From NCBI GenBank assembly GCA_902464115.1, contig CABQIF010000009.1:1-30121 (forward strand): a stretch of DNA of 30,121 nucleotides, given 5' to 3'. A program made the position numbers and the translations under genes. The notes below the pieces were generated by a model. The model worked only from the letters and a program-made list of their open reading frames with translations, had not been told where the DNA came from and made no database searches. Positions 22,341 through 30,121 of the stretch are shown here, one piece after another (the stretch's first letter is position 1; each line of letters opens with the position of its first letter). The DNA is from an uncultured Ruminococcus sp. (GTDB taxonomy: Bacteria > Bacillota > Clostridia > Oscillospirales > Ruminococcaceae).

Positions 22341-24182
22341 TTGGCTACGAAAGAAGGAAAAGAAGGAAAGGCAGCAGCACTGCCGAAGAAGCGAAATTAT
22401 CGACGGAGAACGCCAAAGCAAAATAGCGGCGAACAGCCGGCAAAGCAGGCAAGAGGCCGTGCTAAGACGGTGACCCGTGCAGCAGCGTTTTCCGCTGCAC
22501 AGAGTCGCTCCAATCATAAGCAGGAAGTTCGCCGGACACCCGTTCGGATTATTCCGCTGGGTGGCTTGAATGAAATTGGAAAGAATATGACCGTGTTTGA
22601 ATGCAGCAATGATATGTTTATTCTGGACTGCGGTCTGGCATTTCCTGACGGGGATATGCCGGGCGTTGATATTGTCATCCCGGATTTCACCTATGTAGAA
22701 GCAAATCGGGACAAGGTGCGGGGCATTGTGCTGACGCACGGACACGAAGACCACATTGGCGGCCTGGCGTATCTCCTGAAGAAAATCAATGTTCCGGTCT
22801 ATGGAACAAAGCTGACGTTGGGACTGGTTAAGGGCAAGCTGGAAGAACATGGACTTGCCAATTCTGTAAAGCTCTGTGAAGTGCAGCCGAGAAGAACCGT
22901 CAAAATGGGCTGTATGGGTGTGGAATTTATCAAGGTGAACCACTCCATTCCGGGTGCAGTCGGCATGGCAATTCATACGCCGGCAGGCATTATTGTACAC
23001 ACGGGGGACTTTAAAGTAGATTATTCTCCGGTGGACGATGATATTATTGATTTGGCACGGTTCGGCGAATTGGGTAGCCGGGGTGTACTGGCATTGATGG
23101 CAGATTCCACCAATGCAGAGCGTTCCGGATTTACTCGTTCAGAACGGACAGTGGGTGAATCGTTCGACAAGCTATTTAAGCAGGCAACAGGCAAGCGGAT
23201 CATCATTGCAACTTTCTCCTCGAATATCCACCGGATTCAGCAGATTGTAGACAATGCACAGCGGAGCAACCGAAAGGTTGCCGTATTCGGCAGAAGTATG
23301 GTGAATGTTGTCAACATCGCTCTGGAGATGGGATATTTGAAAATTCCGAAGGGTATGCTGATCGATATTGATGAAATGAACCGCTTCCCAGATGAACGGG
23401 TTGTTCTGATTACCACGGGTAGCCAAGGCGAACCGATGTCCGCCCTGACTCGTATGGCAATGAACAGCCATAAAAAAGTGGTTATCACACCGAATGATTT
23501 CATCATCATCTCTGCAAACCCGATTCCGGGCAATGAAAAGCATGTCACACGAGTAGTCAATGAACTGATGCGTTCCGGAGCAGAAGTGATTTATGAAGAT
23601 GTACACGTTTCTGGTCATGCCTGCCAAGAAGAATTGAAGTTGATTCATGCACTGACAAAACCGAAGTTCTTTATTCCGGTGCACGGCGAATACAAACATC
23701 TGGTGAAGCATGCACAGATTGCTTATTCCATGGGCATGCCGGAATCCAATGTTATTATCGGTTCGATTGGCGATGTCATTGAAACAGACGGCGTTTCCAT
23801 GAAGATTGTGACACAAGTTCCATCTGGCAGAGTGATGGTCGATGGATTGGGCGTTGGCGATGTTGGGTCAATTGTCCTGCGTGACCGGAAACATCTGGCA
23901 CAGGATGGCTTGATTATTGTTGTCATCGGCATTGAACGGACGGCAAACCTGATCGTTTCCGGTCCTGACATTATTTCGAGAGGATTCGTCTATGTACGGG
24001 AATCGGAAGAATTGATGGAAGAAGCTCGTCAGATTTTGCTGGATACGTTGCAGCACTGCTCCGCACAGGAATTGAAGGAATGGGGCACGCTGAAAAACAA
24101 GCTGCGAGATGTACTTTCGGATTATATTTATGGCAAAACCAAACGAAGTCCGATGATTCTGCCGATTATTATGGAAGTTTAA
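22341..24182 (+). CDS. rnj: Ribonuclease J
   Basis: RNase J is a metallo-beta-lactamase/beta-CASP ribonuclease with 5'-3' exonuclease and endonuclease activity in mRNA decay and rRNA maturation. With a TTG start at 22341 it has 613 residues. The metal motif HGHEDH lies at 133-138, and the beta-CASP domain with IATFSSNIHRI and the later PVHGEYKHL motif are present. The TTG is chosen because AAAGAGAGG at 22324-22332 sits eight bases upstream. A longer frame to 22278 begins with GTG and lacks such a site. The first 67 residues are a Lys/Arg/Ala-rich, low-complexity extension before the conserved VRIIPLGGLNEIGKN core. Bacillus RNase J starts almost at this core. gdpP follows after 32 nt. Confidence 0.95.
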   Translation: MATKEGKEGKAAALPKKRNYRRRTPKQNSGEQPAKQARGRAKTVTRAAAFSAAQSRSNHKQEVRRTPVRIIPLGGLNEIGKNMTVFECSNDMFILDCGLAFPDGDMPGVDIVIPDFTYVEANRDKVRGIVLTHGHEDHIGGLAYLLKKINVPVYGTKLTLGLVKGKLEEHGLANSVKLCEVQPRRTVKMGCMGVEFIKVNHSIPGAVGMAIHTPAGIIVHTGDFKVDYSPVDDDIIDLARFGELGSRGVLALMADSTNAERSGFTRSERTVGESFDKLFKQATGKRIIIATFSSNIHRIQQIVDNAQRSNRKVAVFGRSMVNVVNIALEMGYLKIPKGMLIDIDEMNRFPDERVVLITTGSQGEPMSALTRMAMNSHKKVVITPNDFIIISANPIPGNEKHVTRVVNELMRSGAEVIYEDVHVSGHACQEELKLIHALTKPKFFIPVHGEYKHLVKHAQIAYSMGMPESNVIIGSIGDVIETDGVSMKIVTQVPSGRVMVDGLGVGDVGSIVLRDRKHLAQDGLIIVVIGIERTANLIVSGPDIISRGFVYVRESEELMEEARQILLDTLQHCSAQELKEWGTLKNKLRDVLSDYIYGKTKRSPMILPIIMEV

Positions 24183-24214
24183 AAAATGCTGCCGGGTAAC
24201 GGGGAGTGTGAACG

Positions 24215-26182
24215 ATGAAAAAGAAACTCAGACATATTTTGCTGTTGATTACAGGCATTTTAACACTATTGAGCATCGCCGTGCCGCTGGTTGCCACGAC
24301 ACTTTTGTATGGCTCTTGCCGGACTGCTCTGCTATTTGTGCCAGCATTGTTGCTGAGTATTCTATTTGTTGTGCAATTGTTTTTTGTTTTTCGCAGACGA
24401 TACCCTTTGAATCGGCTGCGGACGGATATGAGCAGTGCAGAAACCCCCGTTCTGGAGCAGTTGACCGTTCCAGTCGTACTGGTGCAGGAAAACGGCGATG
24501 TATTCTGGTATAATACACAGTTTGCGGAACAGATCTTAAAGGATGCCGGAAAGGGCAAACAGTTGATTCAGCGATTGCTGCATCTGCATACCTATGCCGC
24601 TCAGCAGCAAGATCAAATCGTGGAATTTCAGGATCGAAGTTACAAGATTCACAGTATGTCTTGTGCAGCTCAGAAAGATACCCCTGCATTGCACGCATTT
24701 CAGTTTAATGATGTAACTGAACTGCTGCAATGGAAACGGGATTTTGCGAGTGCAAAGCCCTGTGTTTTGATTCTGGTGATTGACAGCTACGATGATATTT
24801 TGCAGTATGCCAAGGAGAGCGAAAAGGCACAGGTTTCTGCGGAAGTGGAAAAGGTGCTGGAATCGTTTATGACAGGCACAAATGGCATTATTCGGAAGAT
24901 TGAAAATGATATGTTCTATGCTGTGGTAGAAACTCGTCACCTGCGAGTGATGATGCAGGAAAAGTTCAAGGTTTTGGACGATGCCCGAAAAATTCTGGTC
25001 AATGGCAGAATTCATATTACGTTTTCGATTGGCGTTGGATTTGGAGCAAATTCCCTCGAAGAGAGCGAAAAATTTGCTCATCAGTCGCTGGATATGGCAT
25101 TGGGACGAGGCGGTGACCAAGCAGCTGTTAAGACAGAAAATGGTTTTTGCTTTTTTGGCGGAACGTCTAAAGGCGTAGAAAAGAAGTCCAAGACAAAAAT
25201 TCGTTCTGTTGCAACGGCATTGCAAGAATTGATTGAAAATGCAGATCAGATTTTCCTGATGGGGCATCGGTTTGGCGATTTGGATGCAATTGGTTCTGCC
25301 TGCGGACTGGCTGGAGCAATTGATATGATGAAAAAGCCTGTTTCCATTGTTGTGAATCAGAAGAACTGTCTGGCGAATCAGTTGATTCAGTATATGAAAA
25401 AATCGGAACATCCGCCGGAGTTCATCGAACCGGAAGAGGCAATGGAACGAGTCAGCAGTAACAGCTTGCTGATTGTCGTAGACACCCACAACAAGGACAT
25501 CCTCGAAAGTGTCGAATTATATGAAGCCTGCCGTTATGTGGCAGTCATCGACCATCATCGAAAGAATGTCAACTTTATTGAAAATGCAGTCCTGTTCCAC
25601 CATGAACCGTATGCTTCTTCAGCATCGGAAATGGTAACGGAGATCATTCAGTATTTCCGGCTTGACGGCGAAATTCCGGCAGCCAATGCAGATGCACTGC
25701 TTGCCGGCATTACCTTAGATACCAAAAATTTTGTCATGCGTACCGGTGTGCGGACGTTTGAAGCAGCGGCTTATCTGCGGAAGATTGGGGCGGATACCAT
25801 TCAGGTAAAATCCCTGTTCTCCAGTACGATTTCCATGTATCAAATGCGTTCGCAGATTGTGGCACATGCCGAAATTTATCATAAAAGTGCTATTTCCGCC
25901 GTGAAAATGCAGGATGCGGACACTCGTGTTCTGGCAGCACAGGCAGCCGATGAGCTGTTGAGCATTCAGGGCGTAGAAGCATCCTTCGTATTATTTCCGG
26001 ATCAGAATGGATTCAGCATTTCCGCCCGTTCTCTGGGCGGAATGAATGTACAGCTGATTATGGAAGAGCTGGGCGGCGGTGGTCATCAGACGATGGCAGC
26101 CACACAGATTGCCGGCGTGACCTTACAGGAAGCAAAGGAACGGCTCTTGCAGGTACTGGAAGCATACGAAGAAAAGAAATAA
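24215..26182 (+). CDS. gdpP: GdpP-type cyclic-di-AMP phosphodiesterase
   Basis: GdpP is a membrane-bound enzyme that hydrolyses c-di-AMP and so influences potassium, osmotic and cell-wall homeostasis. The 655-residue length matches. There are two N-terminal membrane helices (about 6-28 and 38-58), a PAS-like region (about 75-170) and a degenerate GGDEF domain (about 170-310, with the family RGGDQ). The DHH domain has H351, D355 and D357 in MGHRFGDLDAIG and Asp446-His447-His448 in VIDHHRK. The DHHA1 motif GGGGHQ lies at 620-625. All catalytic ligands appear intact. ATG at 24215 has GGGGAG at 24201-24206. rplI and dnaB follow, the usual GdpP neighbourhood in Firmicutes. Confidence 0.95.
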   Translation: MKKKLRHILLLITGILTLLSIAVPLVATTLLYGSCRTALLFVPALLLSILFVVQLFFVFRRRYPLNRLRTDMSSAETPVLEQLTVPVVLVQENGDVFWYNTQFAEQILKDAGKGKQLIQRLLHLHTYAAQQQDQIVEFQDRSYKIHSMSCAAQKDTPALHAFQFNDVTELLQWKRDFASAKPCVLILVIDSYDDILQYAKESEKAQVSAEVEKVLESFMTGTNGIIRKIENDMFYAVVETRHLRVMMQEKFKVLDDARKILVNGRIHITFSIGVGFGANSLEESEKFAHQSLDMALGRGGDQAAVKTENGFCFFGGTSKGVEKKSKTKIRSVATALQELIENADQIFLMGHRFGDLDAIGSACGLAGAIDMMKKPVSIVVNQKNCLANQLIQYMKKSEHPPEFIEPEEAMERVSSNSLLIVVDTHNKDILESVELYEACRYVAVIDHHRKNVNFIENAVLFHHEPYASSASEMVTEIIQYFRLDGEIPAANADALLAGITLDTKNFVMRTGVRTFEAAAYLRKIGADTIQVKSLFSSTISMYQMRSQIVAHAEIYHKSAISAVKMQDADTRVLAAQAADELLSIQGVEASFVLFPDQNGFSISARSLGGMNVQLIMEELGGGGHQTMAATQIAGVTLQEAKERLLQVLEAYEEKK

Positions 26183-26203
26183 CAGAAAGGCAGGAGAATT
26201 TTT

Positions 26204-26650
26204 ATGAAGGTCATCTTTTTACAGGATGTCAAAGGCTCTGGAAAAAAGGGCGAAGTGAAGAACGTAGCAGACGGATATGCACGTAATATGCTGCTGAAAA
26301 AGGGCTTAGCTATGGAAGCAACCCCGAAGGCATTGTCGGAACTGGCAGGCAAGCAGTCTTCCGCAGCCCATAAGATTGACGTAGAAAAGCAGCAGGCACA
26401 GGAAACTGCAAATCTGCTGAACGGAAAGACGGTCAAGGCAACTGCAAAGGCTGGCAACGGCGGACGGTTGTTCGGTGCAGTAACTGCCGGAAACATTGCC
26501 GACCTCATCGCTCAGCAGTACGGCTGCAAGGTGGATAAGAAGCGGATTTCGCTGAAAACAGACATCAAGAACTTTGGTACTTATGAAGCAGAAATCCGGT
26601 TGTATGCAGGCATCTTGGCAAAAGTAACCGTAGAAGTCGGCGAAGCATAA
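26204..26650 (+). CDS. rplI: 50S ribosomal protein L9
   Basis: L9 is a 148-residue large-subunit protein of two globular domains joined by a long helix. The N-terminal signature MKVIFLQDVKGSGKKGEVKN and the following VADGYARNMLL are canonical, and the C-terminal rRNA-binding domain is complete. AGGAG at 26192-26196 supports the start. It is 21 nt after gdpP and is followed by a hairpin at 26675-26703 before dnaB. Confidence 0.98.
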   Translation: MKVIFLQDVKGSGKKGEVKNVADGYARNMLLKKGLAMEATPKALSELAGKQSSAAHKIDVEKQQAQETANLLNGKTVKATAKAGNGGRLFGAVTAGNIADLIAQQYGCKVDKKRISLKTDIKNFGTYEAEIRLYAGILAKVTVEVGEA

Positions 26651-26674
26651 GCTGTTTGACGGATAAAACCAACA

Positions 26675-26709
26675 GGTATGGGCGGACATCGTTCGCCCGT
26701 ATCTTATTT
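26675..26709 (+). terminator. Terminator-like hairpin between rplI and dnaB
   Basis: GGTATGGGCG (26675-26684) pairs with CGCCCGTATC (26694-26703) over ten positions, two of them G-U, with a nine-base loop and TTATTTA after. The imperfect T tract suggests partial termination that would lower dnaB relative to rplI. I see no strong promoter between the hairpin and dnaB. Confidence 0.6.
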
Positions 26710-26744
26710 ATACGATAGAAGAGGATGGAAAAGAGGAGGTAAGG

Positions 26745-28091
26745 ATGGCACAGGAATTCGAGCAAGTCGACCAAACCGAATTACCGTACAGTCTGGAAGC
26801 AGAACAGACCATTTTAGGTTCGATTTTTGTTGATGCATCTGTATTATCTGTTGTCTTAGAGCGAATCAAGCCGGACAGTTTTTTCAATGAACAGCATAAA
26901 GCCCTGTTTCAGATTATCATGCAAATGTTTACATCTGGAGAAAAAATTGATATTGTCACGGTTTTGAATGCAGCGATGGCAGGGCATATTTTTGACACGG
27001 CTGCCGAGGGACGTGCTTATCTGGGGGCATTGGTCGATTTAGTGCCGTCCGTTGCCAATGTTGAGAGTTACTGCAAGATTGTCGAGGAAAAATACTATAT
27101 CCGCAGTCTGGCATTTGCTGCCCGTTCCATCTTACAGGACATCCAAACAGGGGAACAAAGTGCACAAATGCTGTTGGATGCAGCGGAGCAACGTATTTTT
27201 GAGATTCGGCAGGGGAAAGATACACAGGGCATGGTAAAAATCGGGGATGCAATTTGTGGTGCTTATGACCACATTGGAAAGATTGCAGGCCCGGACAAGG
27301 AAAAATATGTCGGTGCTCGCACCGGATTTCAGCACTTGGATACGATTACATCCGGTTTGAACCGGTCGGACTTGATTTTGATCGCAGCCCGTCCGGGTAT
27401 GGGAAAAACGTCCTTTGCGATGAATATCGCAACGCATGTTGCCCGACACAGTGACCGGGAAGTGGCAGTTTTTTCCTTGGAAATGTCCAAAGAACAAATT
27501 GCGACCCGACTGCTTTCCACAGAAGCCTTGGTGGATTCCAACAAACTGCGGAGCGGATTCTTGACGAGTGACGACTGGGTGCGGTTGGCAACCAGTGCTG
27601 GGGTTTTGAGTGGGTTGCCGATGTATATTGATGATACTGCCGGCATTACTGCCCAGCAGATTAAAGCCAAACTGCGGCGAATGAAAAATGTTGGATTGGT
27701 CGTGATTGACTATTTGCAATTGATGACATCCACGCTGCGGACAGATAACCGTGTGTTGGTCATCTCTGAAATTACCCGACAGTTGAAAATCATGGCGAAA
27801 GAAATGGATGTTCCAGTCATTTTGCTGTCGCAGCTGTCCCGTGCACCGGAAGGCAGAACGGACAAACGTCCGATGCTGTCAGACTTGCGTGAATCCGGTT
27901 CGATTGAGCAGGATGCGGATATTGTATTGTTTTTATATCGAGATGCTTATTATAACAAGGAGAGTCCGACCCCGAACATTTCAGAATGTATCGTTGCAAA
28001 AAATCGGCACGGAAATACAGGAACAGTTAAAATGATTTGGGACGGACAGTTTACCCGATTCTCGAATATGGAGATGCAGCATGAAACATAA
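26745..28091 (+). CDS. dnaB: Replicative DNA helicase DnaB
   Basis: This hexameric 5'-3' helicase unwinds DNA at the replication fork. The 448-residue length is typical. The N-terminal domain includes LPYSLEAEQTILGSIFVD, the RecA-like domain has Walker A RPGMGKTS and Walker B LVVIDYLQLM, and motif LLSQLSR follows. No intein is present. ATG at 26745 follows GAGGAGGTAAGG. Its last 11 bases overlap the start of tilS, indicating coupled translation. (The Firmicute name would be dnaC in Bacillus nomenclature.). Confidence 0.97.
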   Translation: MAQEFEQVDQTELPYSLEAEQTILGSIFVDASVLSVVLERIKPDSFFNEQHKALFQIIMQMFTSGEKIDIVTVLNAAMAGHIFDTAAEGRAYLGALVDLVPSVANVESYCKIVEEKYYIRSLAFAARSILQDIQTGEQSAQMLLDAAEQRIFEIRQGKDTQGMVKIGDAICGAYDHIGKIAGPDKEKYVGARTGFQHLDTITSGLNRSDLILIAARPGMGKTSFAMNIATHVARHSDREVAVFSLEMSKEQIATRLLSTEALVDSNKLRSGFLTSDDWVRLATSAGVLSGLPMYIDDTAGITAQQIKAKLRRMKNVGLVVIDYLQLMTSTLRTDNRVLVISEITRQLKIMAKEMDVPVILLSQLSRAPEGRTDKRPMLSDLRESGSIEQDADIVLFLYRDAYYNKESPTPNISECIVAKNRHGNTGTVKMIWDGQFTRFSNMEMQHET

Positions 28092-29544
28092 GGAAACGCT
28101 GCCGGAGCAGGTGCAGGCATTTTTGCAGGAACAGCAGATGGTACAGGCAGGAGATACAGTTTGTTGTGCTCTGTCAGGCGGTGCAGATAGTGTTTGTCTG
28201 CTGCGGTGTCTGTTGGAGTTGGCAGAGCCGCTCCACCTCACCATCACCGCTGTGCACGTCAATCATCAGTTGCGAGGGGCGGAGAGTGAACGGGATGCGG
28301 CTTTTTGCGAAGCCCTCTGCACTCGTTGGAATGTTCCATTGCATATGGTGCGGTGTGATGTAAACGTCTATGCGGAACAGCACCACGCCTCCATTGAAAC
28401 TGCTGCCAGAGCTTGCCGCTATGCGGCATTTTCTGCCATTCCGACAAATCGCATTGCAACTGCACACACTGCCTCAGACAACTTGGAAACGATGTTGCAT
28501 CGTTTGATTCGGGGCAGTGGTCTGCGAGGACTGGCAGGGATTCCAGCCGTTCGGGAGCGTTATATTCGCCCCTTGCTGACCGTGACACGGGCGGAAGTAG
28601 AAGCATATCTGCAAACACTGGGGCAGGATTATGTGACAGACAGCACGAATGAAACCGATGCATATACCCGCAATCAAATCCGCCACCAGTTGATTCCAAT
28701 ATTGAAGCAGTTGAATCCTTCGTTGGAGCAAACTTCTATCGGAATGTTGCAGGTGTTGCGGAGTGAGCAGGATTATCTGCGGCAGCAGACGGAACACTGT
28801 TTTCAACAGCATATGACGGCAGCCGGAACGCTTTCCGGTTTGCTGGAGGAACATCCCGCAATGCAGCAGCGTTGTATCATTCAGTTGCTGGAGCAGTTCC
28901 AGATTTCCTATCAAGCAGACCGGATTGCTCGGTTACAACGATTGCTACAAACGGGTGGAAAATGCAACTTGAATGCGGACTATGATGCAGTTGCAAAAAA
29001 CGGCAGTCTTTCCATTCAAAAACGGGTGACATTGCCAGAGCCTGTGAAGCCGAAAATTTTACACGAAGGCGAGAATCAAATTTTTTCCGGTTTTCTTGTA
29101 AAAGCAAGGATGGTTTCACGGGAAAATATGCGAAATCCTCTAATTGTTCATAAAAAGTTATCAAAAATACACTTAGATTATGATAAAATAAGGGGTGTGA
29201 TTCTTTTGCGTGGGCGACAATACGGCGATCATGTGCAGTTTGCCGGACATCGTACCATTGCTTCTGTAAAGAAACAGATTCAGAAACAAGTTCCACCGGA
29301 GAGAAGGCAGAATCTGCACTTCTTGGCGGACGAAGCGGGAACGATTTTTGCGGAGTTTTTAGGGGTTGCAGCACGTGTTGCACCAACCGCAGAAACTATG
29401 CATGTTCTAGAACTGGAAATCATACAGGAGCAACCGAATTTGGAACAACTGCCGGAATCATCGTTGGGCTTGCCACGAAAAACAGAAAACGGGGAAACCA
29501 GTTTGAAAGAATGGAGTGAACAATTTGACACCAAAGAAAAGTAA
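28081..29544 (+). CDS. tilS: tRNA(Ile)-lysidine synthase TilS
   Basis: TilS modifies C34 of the CAU-anticodon tRNA(Ile) to lysidine, so that it reads AUA codons. The 487-residue product has the PP-loop motif ALSGGADSVCLLR near the N-terminus, the conserved VNHQLRG and TAHTASDNLETMLHRL segments, and a C-terminal TilS domain from about residue 370. GGAG at 28070-28073 supports the start, and the gene overlaps dnaB by 11 nt and ftsH by 20 nt. An AT-rich patch around 29140-29195, unlike the rest of the gene, may hold a promoter for ftsH. Confidence 0.95.
   Translation: MKHKETLPEQVQAFLQEQQMVQAGDTVCCALSGGADSVCLLRCLLELAEPLHLTITAVHVNHQLRGAESERDAAFCEALCTRWNVPLHMVRCDVNVYAEQHHASIETAARACRYAAFSAIPTNRIATAHTASDNLETMLHRLIRGSGLRGLAGIPAVRERYIRPLLTVTRAEVEAYLQTLGQDYVTDSTNETDAYTRNQIRHQLIPILKQLNPSLEQTSIGMLQVLRSEQDYLRQQTEHCFQQHMTAAGTLSGLLEEHPAMQQRCIIQLLEQFQISYQADRIARLQRLLQTGGKCNLNADYDAVAKNGSLSIQKRVTLPEPVKPKILHEGENQIFSGFLVKARMVSRENMRNPLIVHKKLSKIHLDYDKIRGVILLRGRQYGDHVQFAGHRTIASVKKQIQKQVPPERRQNLHFLADEAGTIFAEFLGVAARVAPTAETMHVLELEIIQEQPNLEQLPESSLGLPRKTENGETSLKEWSEQFDTKEK
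29158..29189 (+). promoter_or_regulatory. Possible internal promoter within tilS, for ftsH
   Basis: TGATAAAAT (29181-29189) is an extended -10-like element in an AT-rich patch, with TTATCA at 29158-29163 as a poorly spaced -35 (20 bp). It would give ftsH its own transcript with a long leader. Weak evidence, based on base composition and a single element. Confidence 0.3.
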
Positions 29545-30121
29545 GGGCATTGGAGCGTATTTGCTGGTCGTTGTACTGCTGTTGCTGGGCGTATTTTTTA
29601 TTACGCAAAATATTGGCGGAAAAGAAAATGATACCCAGTATTCCGAAATCATGAATTATTTTGATGACTATGATGTCAAGAAATATACCTTGAATTTGGG
29701 AAATGGACAGCTGAAAATGACCCTGCAAGACAACCGCACCATCACCTATGAAGTGCCGTATATCAGCGGCTTTCTGGATGATGTGAAGGATTATCGACAG
29801 GAATATAATGCCAAACATCCAGATGCACCACTGCAAATGGACTACTACAAAGTAAAAGATTCGTCTTGGATTTGGACACTGCTGCCAACGATTTTGCTGT
29901 TGATTATGGGCATTCTGTTGTTTGTCTTTATGATGCGGCAGGCAAATGGCGGCGGAAAGTATACGTCTTTTGGCAAGGCAAATATCAAGAATCAGGCAAA
30001 CACCCGGAAAGCGACGTTTGCGGATGTTGCCGGAGCAGATGAAGAAAAGCATGAACTTGAAGAAATTGTAGACTTCCTGAAGAATCCGAAGACATACACC
30101 GCAATCGGGGCAAGAATCCCG
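29525..30121 (+). CDS. ftsH: ATP-dependent zinc metalloprotease FtsH (5' part, runs off window)
   Basis: The frame starts at TTG 29525, eight bases after GGAG (29513-29516), overlaps tilS by 20 nt, and stays open for 199 codons to the window end. It encodes the N-terminal part of FtsH: a first membrane helix (about 11-28), an extracytoplasmic domain, a second membrane helix (about 114-137), a Gly-rich linker, and the start of the AAA domain with TFADVAGADEEKHELEEIV. The sequence stops just before the Walker A motif, so the ATPase and HEXXH protease sites are outside the window. FtsH degrades damaged membrane proteins and some regulators. The tilS-ftsH order is typical; hpt, often between them, is absent. 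Confidence 0.93.
   Translation, partial: MTPKKSKGIGAYLLVVVLLLLGVFFITQNIGGKENDTQYSEIMNYFDDYDVKKYTLNLGNGQLKMTLQDNRTITYEVPYISGFLDDVKDYRQEYNAKHPDAPLQMDYYKVKDSSWIWTLLPTILLLIMGILLFVFMMRQANGGGKYTSFGKANIKNQANTRKATFADVAGADEEKHELEEIVDFLKNPKTYTAIGARIP

Noticed and set aside
22189..22473. 94-codon plus-strand frame starting at ATG 22189 in the RNase J leader
   Set aside because: It overlaps the RNase J start in another frame, and after the overlap it is a Lys/Arg-rich shadow. A short upstream leader peptide cannot be excluded, because AGGAG lies 11 bases before the ATG, but there is no supporting homology.
1..30121. CRISPR arrays, insertion sequences, prophage genes, tRNA and rRNA genes
   Set aside because: No regularly spaced repeats, transposase or integrase frames, cloverleaf tRNA sequences or rRNA stretches were seen. 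The region reads as core chromosome.

Overview
This 30.1 kb window looks like an ordinary chromosomal stretch of a low-to-mid GC, spore-lineage Firmicute, most likely a Ruminococcus or related Oscillospiraceae. The evidence is strong AGGAGG ribosome binding sites, consensus SigA promoters (TTGACA-17-TATAAT), a SpoIVA/SipL sporulation pair, RNase J, and the GdpP-L9-DnaB and TilS-FtsH neighbourhoods. I found no phage, insertion sequence, CRISPR array, tRNA or rRNA gene. The organism assignment is inference from gene content and style.

Layout. (1) 1-6388: gltB-gltD (NADPH glutamate synthase) with a consensus promoter and a folded 5' leader that resembles an ANTAR-type antitermination element. 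(2) 6435-10407: nth (endonuclease III), secA and a small YccF-like membrane protein, with clear terminators. (3) 10428-14417: one tightly packed operon of a SAM methyltransferase, hslO (Hsp33), recQ and a GNAT acetyltransferase. (4) 14475-14910: an acidic DUF1292 protein with its own promoter. (5) 14964-15272: a structured non-coding RNA of about 210 nt with its own promoter and a bidirectional terminator; its class (raiA motif or 6S RNA) is not settled from sequence alone. (6) 15271-16249, minus strand: a small membrane protein gene broken by an in-frame TAA at codon 13, followed by a TetR-type regulator, with a palindromic operator candidate at the operon start. (7) 16303-18045: a shikimate-kinase-like gene divergent from a DAHP synthase gene, each with its own promoter. 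(8) 18150-21869, minus strand: an HD hydrolase, spoIVA and a SipL-like SPOCS/LysM protein. The last two form a sporulation operon for coat and cortex assembly. (9) 21938-24182: RNase J behind a consensus promoter and a leader of about 370 nt full of hairpins. (10) 24215-30121: gdpP, rplI, dnaB, tilS and the start of ftsH, running off the window edge.

How the genes work together: nitrogen assimilation (gltBD), protein export (secA), redox and DNA maintenance (hslO, recQ, nth), aromatic amino-acid entry (DAHP synthase), spore envelope assembly (spoIVA/sipL), RNA decay (RNase J), c-di-AMP turnover (gdpP), replication and translation (dnaB, rplI, tilS) and membrane proteolysis (ftsH). Most genes are housekeeping. 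The least explained material is in the RNA and regulatory layer: the gltB leader, the ncRNA at about 15.0-15.2 kb, the RNase J leader, the TetR operator with the interrupted gene, and a shikimate-kinase relative that lacks canonical substrate-binding residues.
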